A DNA stretch of 64,000 bases. Origin: Ensifer adhaerens. GTDB taxonomy: Bacteria; Pseudomonadota; Alphaproteobacteria; Rhizobiales; Rhizobiaceae. Location of the stretch: assembly GCF_020035535.1 (NCBI RefSeq), contig NZ_CP083349.1:2170001-2234000 (forward strand), read 5' to 3'. Every line of letters starts with the position of its first letter. The first letter of the stretch is position 1. Under the pieces are notes generated by a model that searched no databases, had not been told where the DNA came from, and saw nothing but the letters and a program-made list of their open reading frames with translations. Shown one piece after another: positions 53,808 to 62,518 of this stretch. Position numbers and translations under genes: made by a program.

Positions 53808-54275
53808 ATGAACGACGAATTGCAGGGCCGTGCCGCCCATGTCGCGGCGATCCGCGATCGGGCGGAAGCCGAAATGAAGGCGATCGGCGTCGATGACGCC
53901 TTCATCAGCCATCTGGTCGATACGTTCTATGGTCGGGTGCTCGCCCATCCGGAGCTCGGCCCGGTCTTCGACGCGCGCCTTTCCGGGCGCTGGCCGGAGC
54001 ACATGGAAAAGATGAAGAGCTTCTGGTCGGCCGTCGCCTTCCGCAACGGCGCCTATGGCGGCAAGCCGGTTCAGGCCCATGTCGGCGTTGCCAACATGAC
54101 GCCCGATCTCTTTCCGAAATGGCTGGCGCTTTTCTCAACGACGCTCGACGACATCGCCCCCAACCCGGAGGCAAAGGCCTGGTTCATGGCCACGGCCGAA
54201 CGCATCGCCCGCAGCCTGACACTGTCCCTCTTCTACAATCCCGCGCTTGACGACCCCGCGCTGAAACGCGGGTGA
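53808..54275 (+). CDS. Group III truncated haemoglobin-like protein
   Basis: This 155-aa protein has the globin features FYGRVLAHPELGPVF, RWPEHMEKMKSFWSAV and the proximal His in VQAHVGVANMTP. The pattern fits the group III (Ctb-like) truncated haemoglobins, which bind oxygen or nitric oxide and often protect against nitrosative stress. ATG 53808 is chosen because MNDELQGR starts shortly before the first helix and TAAAGAG precedes it. A role related to nap-derived nitrite or NO is possible but not adjacent. Confidence 0.85.
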   Translation: MNDELQGRAAHVAAIRDRAEAEMKAIGVDDAFISHLVDTFYGRVLAHPELGPVFDARLSGRWPEHMEKMKSFWSAVAFRNGAYGGKPVQAHVGVANMTPDLFPKWLALFSTTLDDIAPNPEAKAWFMATAERIARSLTLSLFYNPALDDPALKRG

Positions 54276-54300
54276 AGCGCCAGCGTAAGGGCCGCGGCCA

Positions 54301-54861
54301 TCAGAGCGAGCGGCCCTCGATCAGGATTTCCTCGGCCTCGTCGAACGACATCGAAAAGACCCGCTTGCCCAGTTCGAAACTGAAGCCGCCCCGCGCAAAG
54401 GCGGAGAGCTCCTTTGCCGAGCGCTTCTCGTCGAGATCGACCTTGCGAAACGGACCGAAGGCGCGTTTTCTCGCAAGCACCACGGCGGCGTAGAGATCGT
54501 CGGCCTCTGCGATCGCGGCAGCGACATCGCCCTTGGCGACGCCCTTCTGCGATAGTTTCTGCGCGATCGCGCGCTTGGATTTTCCGCCCCGCATGCCCGA
54601 CCGGGTCTTGACCTCGGCATAGGCGGCATCGTTGAGCGCCCCGTTGTCGTAGCCAAAGGTCACGGCGGCAGCGGCCAGCAGCTCCACCTGCGTGACGCTG
54701 ATATCCTCGAACTTCTCCCGCGCCTTGCGGGCGATCGCGTCGAAGAGCTGCTTCTCCGTCAGCATCTGGCGATGAAGGCGATAGGCAGCGGAATTGCGCG
54801 CCCAGGCATACATGCGCGGCGTCGGCTGATCCGATTGATCCGTCTCGTCTTCCAGGTCCAA
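54301..54861 (-). CDS. recX: RecX-family regulator
   Basis: This 186-aa helical protein has RecX features: PTPRMYAWARNSAAYRLHRQ, MRGGKSKRAIAQKLSQKG, and the ending GFSFELGKRVFSMSFDEAEE. RecX normally inhibits RecA filaments. The start is probably a TTG at 54861 (MDLEDETDQSDQ); no ATG exists before RMYAWARN, and the frame further upstream is non-coding. recA is not in this window, so this copy is unlinked. Confidence 0.85.
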   Translation of the reverse strand: MDLEDETDQSDQPTPRMYAWARNSAAYRLHRQMLTEKQLFDAIARKAREKFEDISVTQVELLAAAAVTFGYDNGALNDAAYAEVKTRSGMRGGKSKRAIAQKLSQKGVAKGDVAAAIAEADDLYAAVVLARKRAFGPFRKVDLDEKRSAKELSAFARGGFSFELGKRVFSMSFDEAEEILIEGRSL

Positions 54862-55003
54862 ATTCGTCTCGTCCCTCGCCCAATCAAGGAAGGTCGCATT
54901 GAAGGGGAGAAATGACCTGACTCCCTGAAGCAAGGCAATTGCGCGGGAGGGCCCGTGCCCCACTTTTCCCGGATTGTTTCGGCCGCGAGCCGCGGCAGCA
55001 ACG

Positions 55004-55948
55004 TCAGCCGGCCATTTCCGAGGCCGGCGCCGCCTTTGCCCGCCCCACTTCCGAAAGCAGCCAGTCGCTGAAGGCCATGATCCGCGGATCCTGGCTCGCG
55101 CTTTCGGGATAGACCAGGTGATAGGCATAGTCCCCGCCAAGACTGACGCCGATGTCGAACAGCCGCACCAGGCGGCCCTCCGCCAGTTCGTTCTTGATCA
55201 TCGCCAGGTCGACGAGCCCGACGGCACCGCCGTCGATCACCGCCTCTACCACATGGCTCGTGTCGGAAAAGGCGACGCATCGGCTGTCGTCGAAATCGTC
55301 GATGCCGGCCGCCGCCATCCACATGCGCCAGTTCGGCCAGAGCATGCCTTCGGTGTAGCACTCGACGTGAGAGAGCGTATGGCCGAAGAGGTCGCGCGGG
55401 TTTTTCGGTTCGCTGCCGGCGGAAATCAGCTTTGGGCTGCAAACCGGCGCAATCACCGCCTCGAACAGCCGCTCCGCCCGCATCTGCGCATAGCGGCCGG
55501 AACCGAAGCGGATGGCGATGTCGACATCTTCGGTTTCTAGGTCCCTCACCTCGTCGTTGATGTCGAATGTCAGCTCGATCGCCGGGTGGGCGGCGCGGAA
55601 CTGCGACAGCCGCGGCAGCAGCCAGTTGGTGGCAAAACGTGGGCTGAGCGACAGGCGCAGCTGCCGGGCGCCACGCGCCATCTTGCGGGCGCGGCCGACT
55701 GCCCCCTGCAAGGTCTCGAGCGCCTGGACGGCCGCTTCGAACACGACCGCGCCAGCCGGTGTCAACTGGATGCTGCGGCTGGTGCGCGTGAACAGCACGA
55801 GGCCAAGCTGATCCTCGATTTCCTTGATCTGGTAGCTGACGGCCGCTGGCGTCAGCCCCACCTCGTCGGCCGCGCGGGTGAAGTTCAGATGGCGGCCGGC
55901 CGCCTCGAATGTCCTCAGCGCGCGCGTCCCTGGCAGCATTCGGCTCAT
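55004..55948 (-). CDS. LysR-family (GcvA-like) regulator
   Basis: This 314-aa protein has a wHTH (LRTFEAAGRHLNFTRAADEV, LTPAAVSYQIKEIEDQLG) and a GcvA-type effector domain. ATG 55948 is chosen over the TTG at 55978, which would add Ile/Leu-rich residues before the HTH. It is divergent from the MFS gene at 56099 and probably controls it via the repeats between them. Confidence 0.92.
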   Translation of the reverse strand: MSRMLPGTRALRTFEAAGRHLNFTRAADEVGLTPAAVSYQIKEIEDQLGLVLFTRTSRSIQLTPAGAVVFEAAVQALETLQGAVGRARKMARGARQLRLSLSPRFATNWLLPRLSQFRAAHPAIELTFDINDEVRDLETEDVDIAIRFGSGRYAQMRAERLFEAVIAPVCSPKLISAGSEPKNPRDLFGHTLSHVECYTEGMLWPNWRMWMAAAGIDDFDDSRCVAFSDTSHVVEAVIDGGAVGLVDLAMIKNELAEGRLVRLFDIGVSLGGDYAYHLVYPESASQDPRIMAFSDWLLSEVGRAKAAPASEMAG

Positions 55949-55971
55949 GGATATCTTCAAGCCCAGTTTAA

Positions 55972-56014
55972 TGATCAATCGAGAACTACTTGTTTTTCAT
56001 AGTTTGATCAATCG
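55972..56014. promoter_or_regulatory. Direct repeat in LysR/MFS divergent region
   Basis: TGATCAATCG occurs at 55972-55981 and again at 56005-56014, with starts 33 bp apart (about three helical turns). Each copy contains the palindromic core TGATCA. This spacing suits a LysR tetramer bound to one face of the DNA. Confidence 0.6.
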
Positions 56015-56098
56015 GGGAAGATCTGACGCATTGATGATCCGGGTGATCGGGACCGCGTATGTCCGCGTGCCGACGCCCCATTTCCGTGGAGAGAATAT

Positions 56099-57514
56099 AT
56101 GTCAGTTGGCTTGACCCCGAGTGACGAGCGGGCCGTCGGCGACCCGCCGGTCGGCCGCAGCGATGCGCTCAAGTGGCCGCCCCGCCTTTGGGTGGCGCTC
56201 TTCATCTTCAGCGGGGTGATCCTGCTCGATGGGCTCGATATCTCGATGATCGCCGTGGCAATCCCCGAAATCCAGGCGGAGTTCGGCATCAGCGCCGTCA
56301 CCGCCCAATGGCTGGTCAGCGCCTATATCCTCGCCTTTGGCGGCTTCCTGCTGCTCGGCGGGCGCTGCGCGGACCTTTTCGGCCGCCGGCGCGTGCTGGT
56401 GGCCGGGCTCGGCGTCTTTGCCGTGGTGTCGCTGTTCGGCACGGTCACCAACGATCCGCTTCTGTTGATCGTTTCGCGCTTCATCAAGGGCATGACGGCG
56501 GGCTTTACCGGGCCGGCCGCCATGTCGCTGCTGACCACGACCTTCCCCGAAGGTCCGCACCGCAACAAGGCCTTCGGCATCTTCAATCTCTTCGAAGCCT
56601 CGGGCTACTCTTCCGGCCTCATCGTCGGCGGCCTGCTCGCCGGGCTCGATTGGCGGTACATATTCGTATTGCCGGCGCCGATCGCCGTGCTCCTGATGAT
56701 CGCCGCCCTGCGATTTCTTCCACCGGACCCGCCGCGCACCGGACGCCTGCGGCCCGATATCGCCGGCGCCGTCACCCTCGTCGCCGGCATGCTGCTCTTC
56801 GTCTTCACCGTCGCCGCGACGGCCGATGCCGGCTGGAGCTCGCTGCGCACGATCGGTGGCCTTGCGCTCTCCGCCCTGCTCCTCCTCGCCTTCGTGCTGA
56901 TCGAGCGCCGTGTCGCCGAGCCACTGATCCGGCTCGGGATCTTCCGCAACAAAAGCTTGGTGGCGGCCAATGTCAGCGCCGCCCTGCTCTATGGCGGCGC
57001 CATGGGCTTTCAGTTCCTGATGGCGCTCTACCTGCAGAACCTGCACGGCTGGAAACCGCTGCACATGGCGCTGGTGCTGCTGCCGGCCGGCCTCATGGTC
57101 GTCATCCTCGGGCCGAAGCTCGGCGCGCTGATGAACCGCTTCGGCGTCAACCGCGTGCTGATGGTCGGCCTTGTCGCCTTCGTGCCCTGCTATCTCATGA
57201 TGCTACGCATCGGCCCGACGCCCGATCTGTGGACCGTGCTCCTGCCGGCTTCGCTCCTCTGGGGCATCGGCTTTGCACTCAGCATCTCGGCGCTGATGGT
57301 CACCGGCACCAACGGCGTCGCCGATGAGGAACAGGGGCTTGCCGCCGGTCTGCTCAACAGCGCGCTGCAGGTCGGCGGCGCCTGCGGCCTTGCCGTCGTC
57401 ACCGCTGCGATCACGCCCGGCACCGAGCTTGCAATGCTCTATCCCGGCGTTGTCGTCATCCTCGCACTCGCCGTGCTGACGTTGCTTGCGCAGCTGATCA
57501 ATCGCCGCGGCTGA
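56099..57514 (+). CDS. DHA2-type MFS transporter
   Basis: This 471-aa protein has about 14 hydrophobic segments. MFS motif A is present (GRCADLFGRRRVLV), as is the DHA2-like pattern in TM5 (LFEASGYSSGLIVGGLLAG). It is likely a proton-driven exporter, divergent from a GcvA-like LysR gene. ATG 56099 has GGAGAG upstream. The cargo is unknown. Confidence 0.9.
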   Translation: MSVGLTPSDERAVGDPPVGRSDALKWPPRLWVALFIFSGVILLDGLDISMIAVAIPEIQAEFGISAVTAQWLVSAYILAFGGFLLLGGRCADLFGRRRVLVAGLGVFAVVSLFGTVTNDPLLLIVSRFIKGMTAGFTGPAAMSLLTTTFPEGPHRNKAFGIFNLFEASGYSSGLIVGGLLAGLDWRYIFVLPAPIAVLLMIAALRFLPPDPPRTGRLRPDIAGAVTLVAGMLLFVFTVAATADAGWSSLRTIGGLALSALLLLAFVLIERRVAEPLIRLGIFRNKSLVAANVSAALLYGGAMGFQFLMALYLQNLHGWKPLHMALVLLPAGLMVVILGPKLGALMNRFGVNRVLMVGLVAFVPCYLMMLRIGPTPDLWTVLLPASLLWGIGFALSISALMVTGTNGVADEEQGLAAGLLNSALQVGGACGLAVVTAAITPGTELAMLYPGVVVILALAVLTLLAQLINRRG

Positions 57515-57615
57515 GAGAGCCCGACGCCGGCTGCGGCCTTGCCACAGCGGAGCGCCCGGCAACGAACGTGGTCGATCGCCAGGCTGTCCTCGGTGATCGA
57601 CCACACGTCCGGGGG

Positions 57616-58386
57616 CTATTCGAACTTCTCGGTACTGTCCGCCTTGCCCTTCAACCAGTAGCCGGAGGCCTTGAGCCAGGAAAGCGGCAGGCCCCGCTCC
57701 TCGACGAAATGGGCGCGGATCGCCCGCGTCACCGTCGCTTCTGCCGCGACCCAGACGAAGGTGCCGGGCTCGAGCGGAACCTGACGCACGACCGCGAGCA
57801 GCGTTCCGGGATCGTGCGCTTCAGCGAGCGGGCGATAGGCCCAATGGGTGGTGAGCGCCGCCTCGGTGCGGAATTTCTGTCGCTCGTCCAGCCCGGTGAC
57901 AGCGGCGATACTGGTGATCTGATGACCCGCCGGCGTTTCCTCGATCCGCCGCCCGATCGCAGGCAGTGCCGTCTCGTCGCCGATCAGCAGCCAGCGCCTG
58001 AAATCTCCAGACACGACCGCCGAACCGCGCGGCCCGCCGATTTCGAGCCTGTCCCCGACGGAGGCCGCCATCGCCCAGGCGGTCACAGGGCCCGCCTCGT
58101 GCAAAGCGAAATCAAGCGCCAGAATGCGCGCGTCGTTGTCGTAGCGCCGAGGCGTATAGTCCCGGCGTTCCTCGGTGCCATCGGCGCCGGGCACGAAGAC
58201 CTTGATATGATCATCAGCCCCGAGGCTGACGAAGTCGGCGAGATCCTCACCGGAAAGCGTGATCCGGAGCATACCCGGCGTCACCCGTTCAATGCCGGAA
58301 ACGACGAGCGAGCGGCGCTTCAGCTCATGGCGAACACGCTCGATGCGCGGCGTCGGGAGATCGGAATAGGTGGGAGAATTGTCCAT
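57616..58386 (-). CDS. Siderophore-interacting FAD/NAD(P) reductase
   Basis: This 256-aa protein has the SIP/ViuB signature: FAD-binding RDYTPRRYD, WAMAASVGDRLEIGGPRGSA, and a C-terminal NAD(P) domain ending in GYWLKG. It reduces ferric siderophores in the cytosol to release iron. ATG 58386 is preferred because AAAGG precedes it at good spacing; ATG 58392 sits too close to that site. It is convergent with the MFS gene at 56099. Confidence 0.9.
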   Translation of the reverse strand: MDNSPTYSDLPTPRIERVRHELKRRSLVVSGIERVTPGMLRITLSGEDLADFVSLGADDHIKVFVPGADGTEERRDYTPRRYDNDARILALDFALHEAGPVTAWAMAASVGDRLEIGGPRGSAVVSGDFRRWLLIGDETALPAIGRRIEETPAGHQITSIAAVTGLDERQKFRTEAALTTHWAYRPLAEAHDPGTLLAVVRQVPLEPGTFVWVAAEATVTRAIRAHFVEERGLPLSWLKASGYWLKGKADSTEKFE

Positions 58387-58594
58387 TTTCATCCTTTGGA
58401 GGGCCTTGAAAGCTCGATCCGCAGGACACAGTCGCGCAGATCGAAGCCGCTTCTGGCCGTTCGATCATACGCGTTGAGTGACGTTAACGCTTACGTGGCC
58501 GGGAGTGGCCCGGTCATGTCACGTTCTAACTATCGGAAGGCCCTGCTTCGATCAATGCGTCATCTTGACTAAAACAGGAAGGTTTTTCCAGCCA

Positions 58595-58629
58595 AAAGAA
58601 AAACGCGCCCGCCGGAACGGACGCGTTTC
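58595..58629 (-). terminator. Rho-independent terminator after aminotransferase
   Basis: Reading leftward, AACGCGTCCG pairs with CGGGCGCGTT (one G-U) and TTTTTCTTTT follows. It lies just past the stop at 58653 on the correct strand. Confidence 0.9.
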
Positions 58630-58652
58630 TCAAAACAGGAGCGCTCGAAGCC

Positions 58653-59882
58653 TTAAGCGGCCAGCGCCGCGACCTCACCGCGGATGAGGTCACCGAGACG
58701 GCGGATGCCCTCGTCGATCATCTGGTCGTTGGCGCAGGAGAAGGAAACGCGCAGCGTGTTCTCGCCCGAGCCATCGGCAAAGAAGGCGCGGCCGGGAACG
58801 AAGGCGACCTTGGCGGTCTCGATCGATTTCGCCAACAGTGCCGCGCCATCCATGCCCTTCGGCAGCGTGACCCAGACGAACATGCCGCCTTCCGGCTTCG
58901 TCCAGGAAACGCCTTCGGGCATGTACTTTGCAAGAGCCGCCAGCATCGCGTTGCGGCGTTGCTTGTAGACCCGGTGGATCTTGGCCACCTGCTGGTCGAA
59001 GCCGCGCTCGGCAACGGTGCAGATCGCCATCTGGTTGATGGTCGACGAGTGCAGATCGGCGGCCTGCTTCATCAGCACGAGCTTGCGGATCACCTTGTCC
59101 GAGGCGACGACCCAGCCGACGCGAAGGCCGGGAGCGAGCGTCTTGGAGAACGAGCCGCAATAGATCGTGCGGGTGTTGTTGATGTCGCCCTTCTTGGCGA
59201 TTTCAAGCGCCAGGATCGGCGGGATCGGCTCGCCGTCGTAGCGCAACGACTGGTAGGCCGCGTCTTCGATCACGGCGATGTCGAGCTCTTCGGCCAGTGC
59301 CAGCACGCGCTCGCGGCCGGCCCGGTCGACGGTCTCGCCGGTCGGGTTGGCGAAATCGGCAGAAAGATAGGCAAACTTGACGCGGCCGCCGGCTTCGTCT
59401 GCCGCCTGGCGGTAGGCCTCCGGCGTGCGGTTGCCGTTCGGGTTCAGCTGGTCGTAGGTCGGCTCATAGGCATTGAAGGCCTGCAGCGCGCCGAGATAGG
59501 TCGGCCAGGTGACGAGCGCCGTGTCGTTCGGCGACAGGAACAGCTTGCCGAGATAGTCGAGGCCCTGCTGCGAGCCCGAAGTGATGAAGATGTTGTCGAC
59601 GCCGGCGGGAATACCGAGCGCCGCCATCTGCTTGGCGAGCCATTCGCGCAGCGGCTTGTAGCCTTCGCTGACCGAGTACTGCAGCGCCGCGCCTACGGTC
59701 GGGCCTGCAAAGATTTCCGCATAGGCGTCCTTGAATTCCGCATCCGGAAACAGCGCCGGATCGGGAATGCCACCGGCAAACGAGATGATGTCGGGGCGGT
59801 CGAGCAGCTTCAAGAGTTCGCGGATTTCCGAGGCGCGCATCCGGCTCGAGCGCGTCGCGAAGATATGTTCCCAATCCAGCAT
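58653..59882 (-). CDS. PLP-dependent aminotransferase (LysN/2-aminoadipate type)
   Basis: This 409-aa fold-type I aminotransferase has the PLP Lys in GSFSKTLAPGLRVGW, Asp in NPTGE/VIEDAAYQ, and Arg near the C-terminus (ENTLRVSFSCAND). It is closest to class I/II enzymes of the 2-aminoadipate type, which transfer amino groups among aromatic or branched keto acids. ATG 59882 (MLDWEHIFATRS) matches the family start. The exact substrate is not determinable here. Confidence 0.93.
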   Translation of the reverse strand: MLDWEHIFATRSSRMRASEIRELLKLLDRPDIISFAGGIPDPALFPDAEFKDAYAEIFAGPTVGAALQYSVSEGYKPLREWLAKQMAALGIPAGVDNIFITSGSQQGLDYLGKLFLSPNDTALVTWPTYLGALQAFNAYEPTYDQLNPNGNRTPEAYRQAADEAGGRVKFAYLSADFANPTGETVDRAGRERVLALAEELDIAVIEDAAYQSLRYDGEPIPPILALEIAKKGDINNTRTIYCGSFSKTLAPGLRVGWVVASDKVIRKLVLMKQAADLHSSTINQMAICTVAERGFDQQVAKIHRVYKQRRNAMLAALAKYMPEGVSWTKPEGGMFVWVTLPKGMDGAALLAKSIETAKVAFVPGRAFFADGSGENTLRVSFSCANDQMIDEGIRRLGDLIRGEVAALAA

Positions 59883-59944
59883 GGGTCGTTTCCTCAGAGA
59901 TTATAGTGCGGAAAGCGGTTCTCCGCTTCCTCCCGCGTCATTCT

Positions 59945-59992
59945 AGAGCGCCGTGCGTTCGTGTGAACGCACAAAGGACGCTCTGGTTTTTT
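59945..59992 (+). terminator. Hairpin with U-tract (possible sRNA or leader end)
   Basis: AGAGCG...CGCTCT encloses TGCGTTC-gtgt-GAACGCA, and GGTTTTTT follows on the plus strand. It is a good intrinsic terminator, yet no plus-strand gene ends here. It may end an unannotated small RNA, or act in a leader. Confidence 0.65.
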
Positions 59993-59995
59993 GTT

Positions 59996-60043
59996 AGAGC
60001 ATCTTTCCGCTTCGAGCGATCCCCCTTGAAAGCAGGATGCTCT
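59996..60043. repeat. Second AGAGC/GCTCT hairpin
   Basis: AGAGCATC and GATGCTCT form an 8-bp perfect outer stem around a 32-nt centre, directly after the U-tract of the hairpin at 59945. The text resembles a rhizobial intergenic repeat. Confidence 0.55.
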
Positions 60044-60151
60044 GGACGGTGAAACGGACAGGACCACGACGGCTAATTTATGTCAATATTATTGACCTAA
60101 TTCCGTGCGTTTTTCGGGCTTTTCGGGCTCTTTGCACGTAGCGTCCAAGAC

Positions 60152-60166
60152 CTGACGTTACGTCAG
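60152..60166. promoter_or_regulatory. Palindrome CTGACGT-T-ACGTCAG
   Basis: A 7-bp-arm inverted repeat lies 44 bp before site D. It may be a binding site for a dimeric regulator, or part of the promoter of the sulfatase remnant. Confidence 0.4.
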
Positions 60167-60210
60167 TTCAACCGGAATGCCACGCGCCATAAGGTAAAGC
60201 AAGGCACCGT

Positions 60211-60227
60211 GTAACTGTTACGCCCTT
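60211..60227 (+). promoter_or_regulatory. Shared 17-bp motif, site D (sulfatase remnant)
   Basis: The minus strand reads AAGGGCGTAACAGTTAC, with 15 of 17 bases as in sites B and C. Because this gene is on the plus strand, the motif has the same orientation relative to it as at the other three sites. Confidence 0.55.
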
Positions 60228-60421
60228 GGCGTCTGGTTCAACCGCGCGCACAGTCTCGCGTCCACCGATTGTCTTTCATGACAGTGCCGTATGTCCGATG
60301 GGACGCTGACGGCCGCTGTAGCACTTTATCGTGCCGCATGATTTTCCCTCGGCCCATCCCGATCGCAGGAACGACGCGGCACAAGGTTTCAAGCCCCTCT
60401 GGCGATATGGAGCGACGTGCC

Positions 60422-61035
60422 ATGAACAAGCCTCCGGTTTCCGATGCCGATTTCGCGTGCCGATGCTGATCCGCTGGCCGGGCGTGATCAAGCCGAACAC
60501 GGTCTACAACGAGATGTTCTCGCATTACGACCTGATACCCACCTTCTGTGCCGCCGCCGGCGAACCGGATGTCGTCGCCAAATGCCTCACCGGCTATCAG
60601 GCCGGCAGCAAGACCTTCAAGGTCCACCTCGACGGCTACAACCTGATGCCCTTCTTCCGCGGCGAAGTTGCCGACGGCCCGCGCCGCGAATTCCTCTACT
60701 GGAACGACGACGGCGAACTGGTGGCCGTGCGCGTGCAGGACTGGAAGATCAACTTCAAGATCCAGGAACACACCGGCATCGGCGTCTGGCAGCGCGAATT
60801 CACCAATATGCGTGTACCGTTGATCTTCAATCTGCGTTCCGACCCGTTCGAGCGCGGCCCGGAATCCTTCGAATACGACCGCTGGATGGCCGAACGCGCC
60901 TTCCTGCTCGTGCCCTCGCAGGCGATGATCGCCAAATGGCTCGAAAGCTTCGAGGAATTCCCGATCCGCCAGAAACCGGCAAGCTTCAACCTCGACGAGG
61001 TGATGGGCAAGCTGACCACCGGCGGCAAGCAGTAG
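60422..61035 (+). pseudogene. Sulfatase remnant, catalytic N-terminal part deleted
   Basis: The frame ending at 61035 encodes a sulfatase C-terminus: [55 protein letters not shown]. It aligns with the second half of the sulfatase at 51199 ([24 protein letters not shown]). The metal Asp pair and formylglycine Cys are absent. ATG 60422 ([11 protein letters not shown]) may be the original start, and its frame stops soon after, so the junction near 60457 looks like a deletion of about 300 codons. Site D and a terminator at 61059 remain. Confidence 0.83.
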
Positions 61036-61058
61036 GCAAGATACCCCCTCGGCCGTCC

Positions 61059-61089
61059 CCATCCCGCAGCACAGCGTCTTGCGGGATGG
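61059..61089 (+). terminator. Terminator after sulfatase remnant
   Basis: CCATCCCGCA and TGCGGGATGG form a perfect 10-bp stem with an 11-nt loop, 23 bp past the remnant's stop, followed by TGTTTCGTT. Confidence 0.7.
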
Positions 61090-61263
61090 TGTTTCGTTGC
61101 CTTTCGACCGGATGGCTCAGCCCGCCCGATGCGGCGCTTTGCGAGGCCTTCAGTACGGGTCGACCGCAGTACCCGGTGCCCTGATAATCCAAAGTGGCAA
61201 ATTGCCGGGCAAGCAAGCGGAGCGTAAAATTCCGGCCCTCAATTCGACCGGAGGGACTAGGCT

Positions 61264-61713
61264 ATGAGCAGACTGTTTATCCTGTCAGCTGGCGCCATCC
61301 TGGCGCTGGCGCAAGCGGCGTCCGCCGCACCCGCAGCGCCGGAGACGCACCCCCTCAAGATCGCCAAGGAGTGCAGCCAGTTCACCGGCGACACCCCGAG
61401 CTTCTGCACCATCACGGAATCGAACCTCGAAGCGATCCCGGCTGGCACCAGGATCCTCTATTATGGACCGGTGGTCGCCAATCCCCTCTTCTCCAGCAGC
61501 ACCGCCGTCATCTCGGTTGGAAACGGTGACTCGGCGCTCGGCTATTGCGTCGTCTACGATACGGCCAAGCCGCCGCTCGGCACCTGCGCGTTTCATGCCG
61601 GCAGCGGCACGCTCGCGGGCTTCCAGGCGATCGTCAAGGTCACGGTCGACGACAAGCAGATCTGGCACTGGGACGGAGACTACGTCCTCGGCACCACCCA
61701 GGCGGCCAAGTGA
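61264..61713 (+). CDS. Small secreted protein, function unknown
   Basis: This 149-aa protein has a signal peptide (LFILSAGAILALAQAASA, cleavage near ASA-AP). The mature part has four Cys (ECSQF, SFCTI, GYCVV, GTCAF) that could form two disulfides, and a beta-rich pattern (TRILYYGPVVANPLFSSSTA, IVKVTVDDKQIWHWDGDYVL). The ending resembles small periplasmic barrel proteins with a dirigent-like fold, but this is a weak impression. GGAGGGAC precedes the ATG. It is monocistronic. Confidence 0.8.
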   Translation: MSRLFILSAGAILALAQAASAAPAAPETHPLKIAKECSQFTGDTPSFCTITESNLEAIPAGTRILYYGPVVANPLFSSSTAVISVGNGDSALGYCVVYDTAKPPLGTCAFHAGSGTLAGFQAIVKVTVDDKQIWHWDGDYVLGTTQAAK

Positions 61714-61855
61714 GGCCGTAGGAAGGATCGGTCTCGCAGCAACCGGCCACGACCAACATGAAGAGGCAGAGCGCGGCAATCCGCCGGGCACTCGACCTGT
61801 TGCCGCCAGATCGCCCAATGCGCTGTCCCCGCCATCAGCGGGGGCAGGCGCCGCG

Positions 61856-62518
61856 TCACGTTCTGACCGCTGGTGTGCTGGCGTTGCCTGTGAACAGAAG
61901 CCGGAAACCGAGCCCGAGCATGACCGCACCGGTGAAACGCTGCTGCCAGACGAGCAGCGTCGGAAAACGGTAGAGCGCCTGCCCGACCGTACCCGAAGCG
62001 AGTGCTACCGACCCGAGCGAAAGGATACCGGCAAGCTTCTGCACGGTGCCGAGCACGGCAAGCTGCAGCCACACCGGGCCGGCAGCCGGGTCGACGAACT
62101 GCGGCAGGAAAGCGAACATGAAGAGCAGCGACTTCGGGTTCGTCAGGCTGTTGATCGTTCCCTCGCGAACCGCGCGCCAATCGGAGACGTCGGCCGCTGC
62201 CAGCCGCTTCTTGGTGGCAGCCTTGCCGAAACTCGACGAGACCATCCGCGCACCGAGATAGAGCATGTAGGCAGCGCCCACCCATTGCAGCAACAGGAGA
62301 CCGGCGGGATAGGCCTTCAGCAACGAGGCGACCCCCAGAACCAGGAGGCTCACCTGCACCACGCCCGCAACGAACACCATGCCGACGACCGTCAGCAGCG
62401 CCACGCGGCGGCCCTGCCCGATCCCGCGTGCGAGAACCAGCATCATGTCCGGACCGGGCGTGATTTCGAGAACGAATAGTGCGGCAACGAAGGTCAGGAG
62501 AATGGGAAGATCGGCCAT
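61856..62518 (-). CDS. LysE/RhtB-family exporter
   Basis: This 220-aa inner-membrane protein has six hydrophobic segments and the LysE motif LEITPGPDMMLVLARGIGQG near the N-terminus. The second half includes SLTNPKSLLFMFAFLPQFVD. These proteins export amino acids such as lysine, threonine or homoserine. It is divergent from the methyltransferase gene. No LysG-type regulator is adjacent. Confidence 0.9.
   Translation of the reverse strand: MADLPILLTFVAALFVLEITPGPDMMLVLARGIGQGRRVALLTVVGMVFVAGVVQVSLLVLGVASLLKAYPAGLLLLQWVGAAYMLYLGARMVSSSFGKAATKKRLAAADVSDWRAVREGTINSLTNPKSLLFMFAFLPQFVDPAAGPVWLQLAVLGTVQKLAGILSLGSVALASGTVGQALYRFPTLLVWQQRFTGAVMLGLGFRLLFTGNASTPAVRT

Larger units (their letters stand above)
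59883..60421. other. 539-bp intergenic region with hairpins
   Basis: No gene is supported. It contains the tandem hairpins at 59945-60043, a palindrome at 60152-60166 and site D at 60211-60227. It lies between the aminotransferase start and the sulfatase remnant. Confidence 0.6.
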
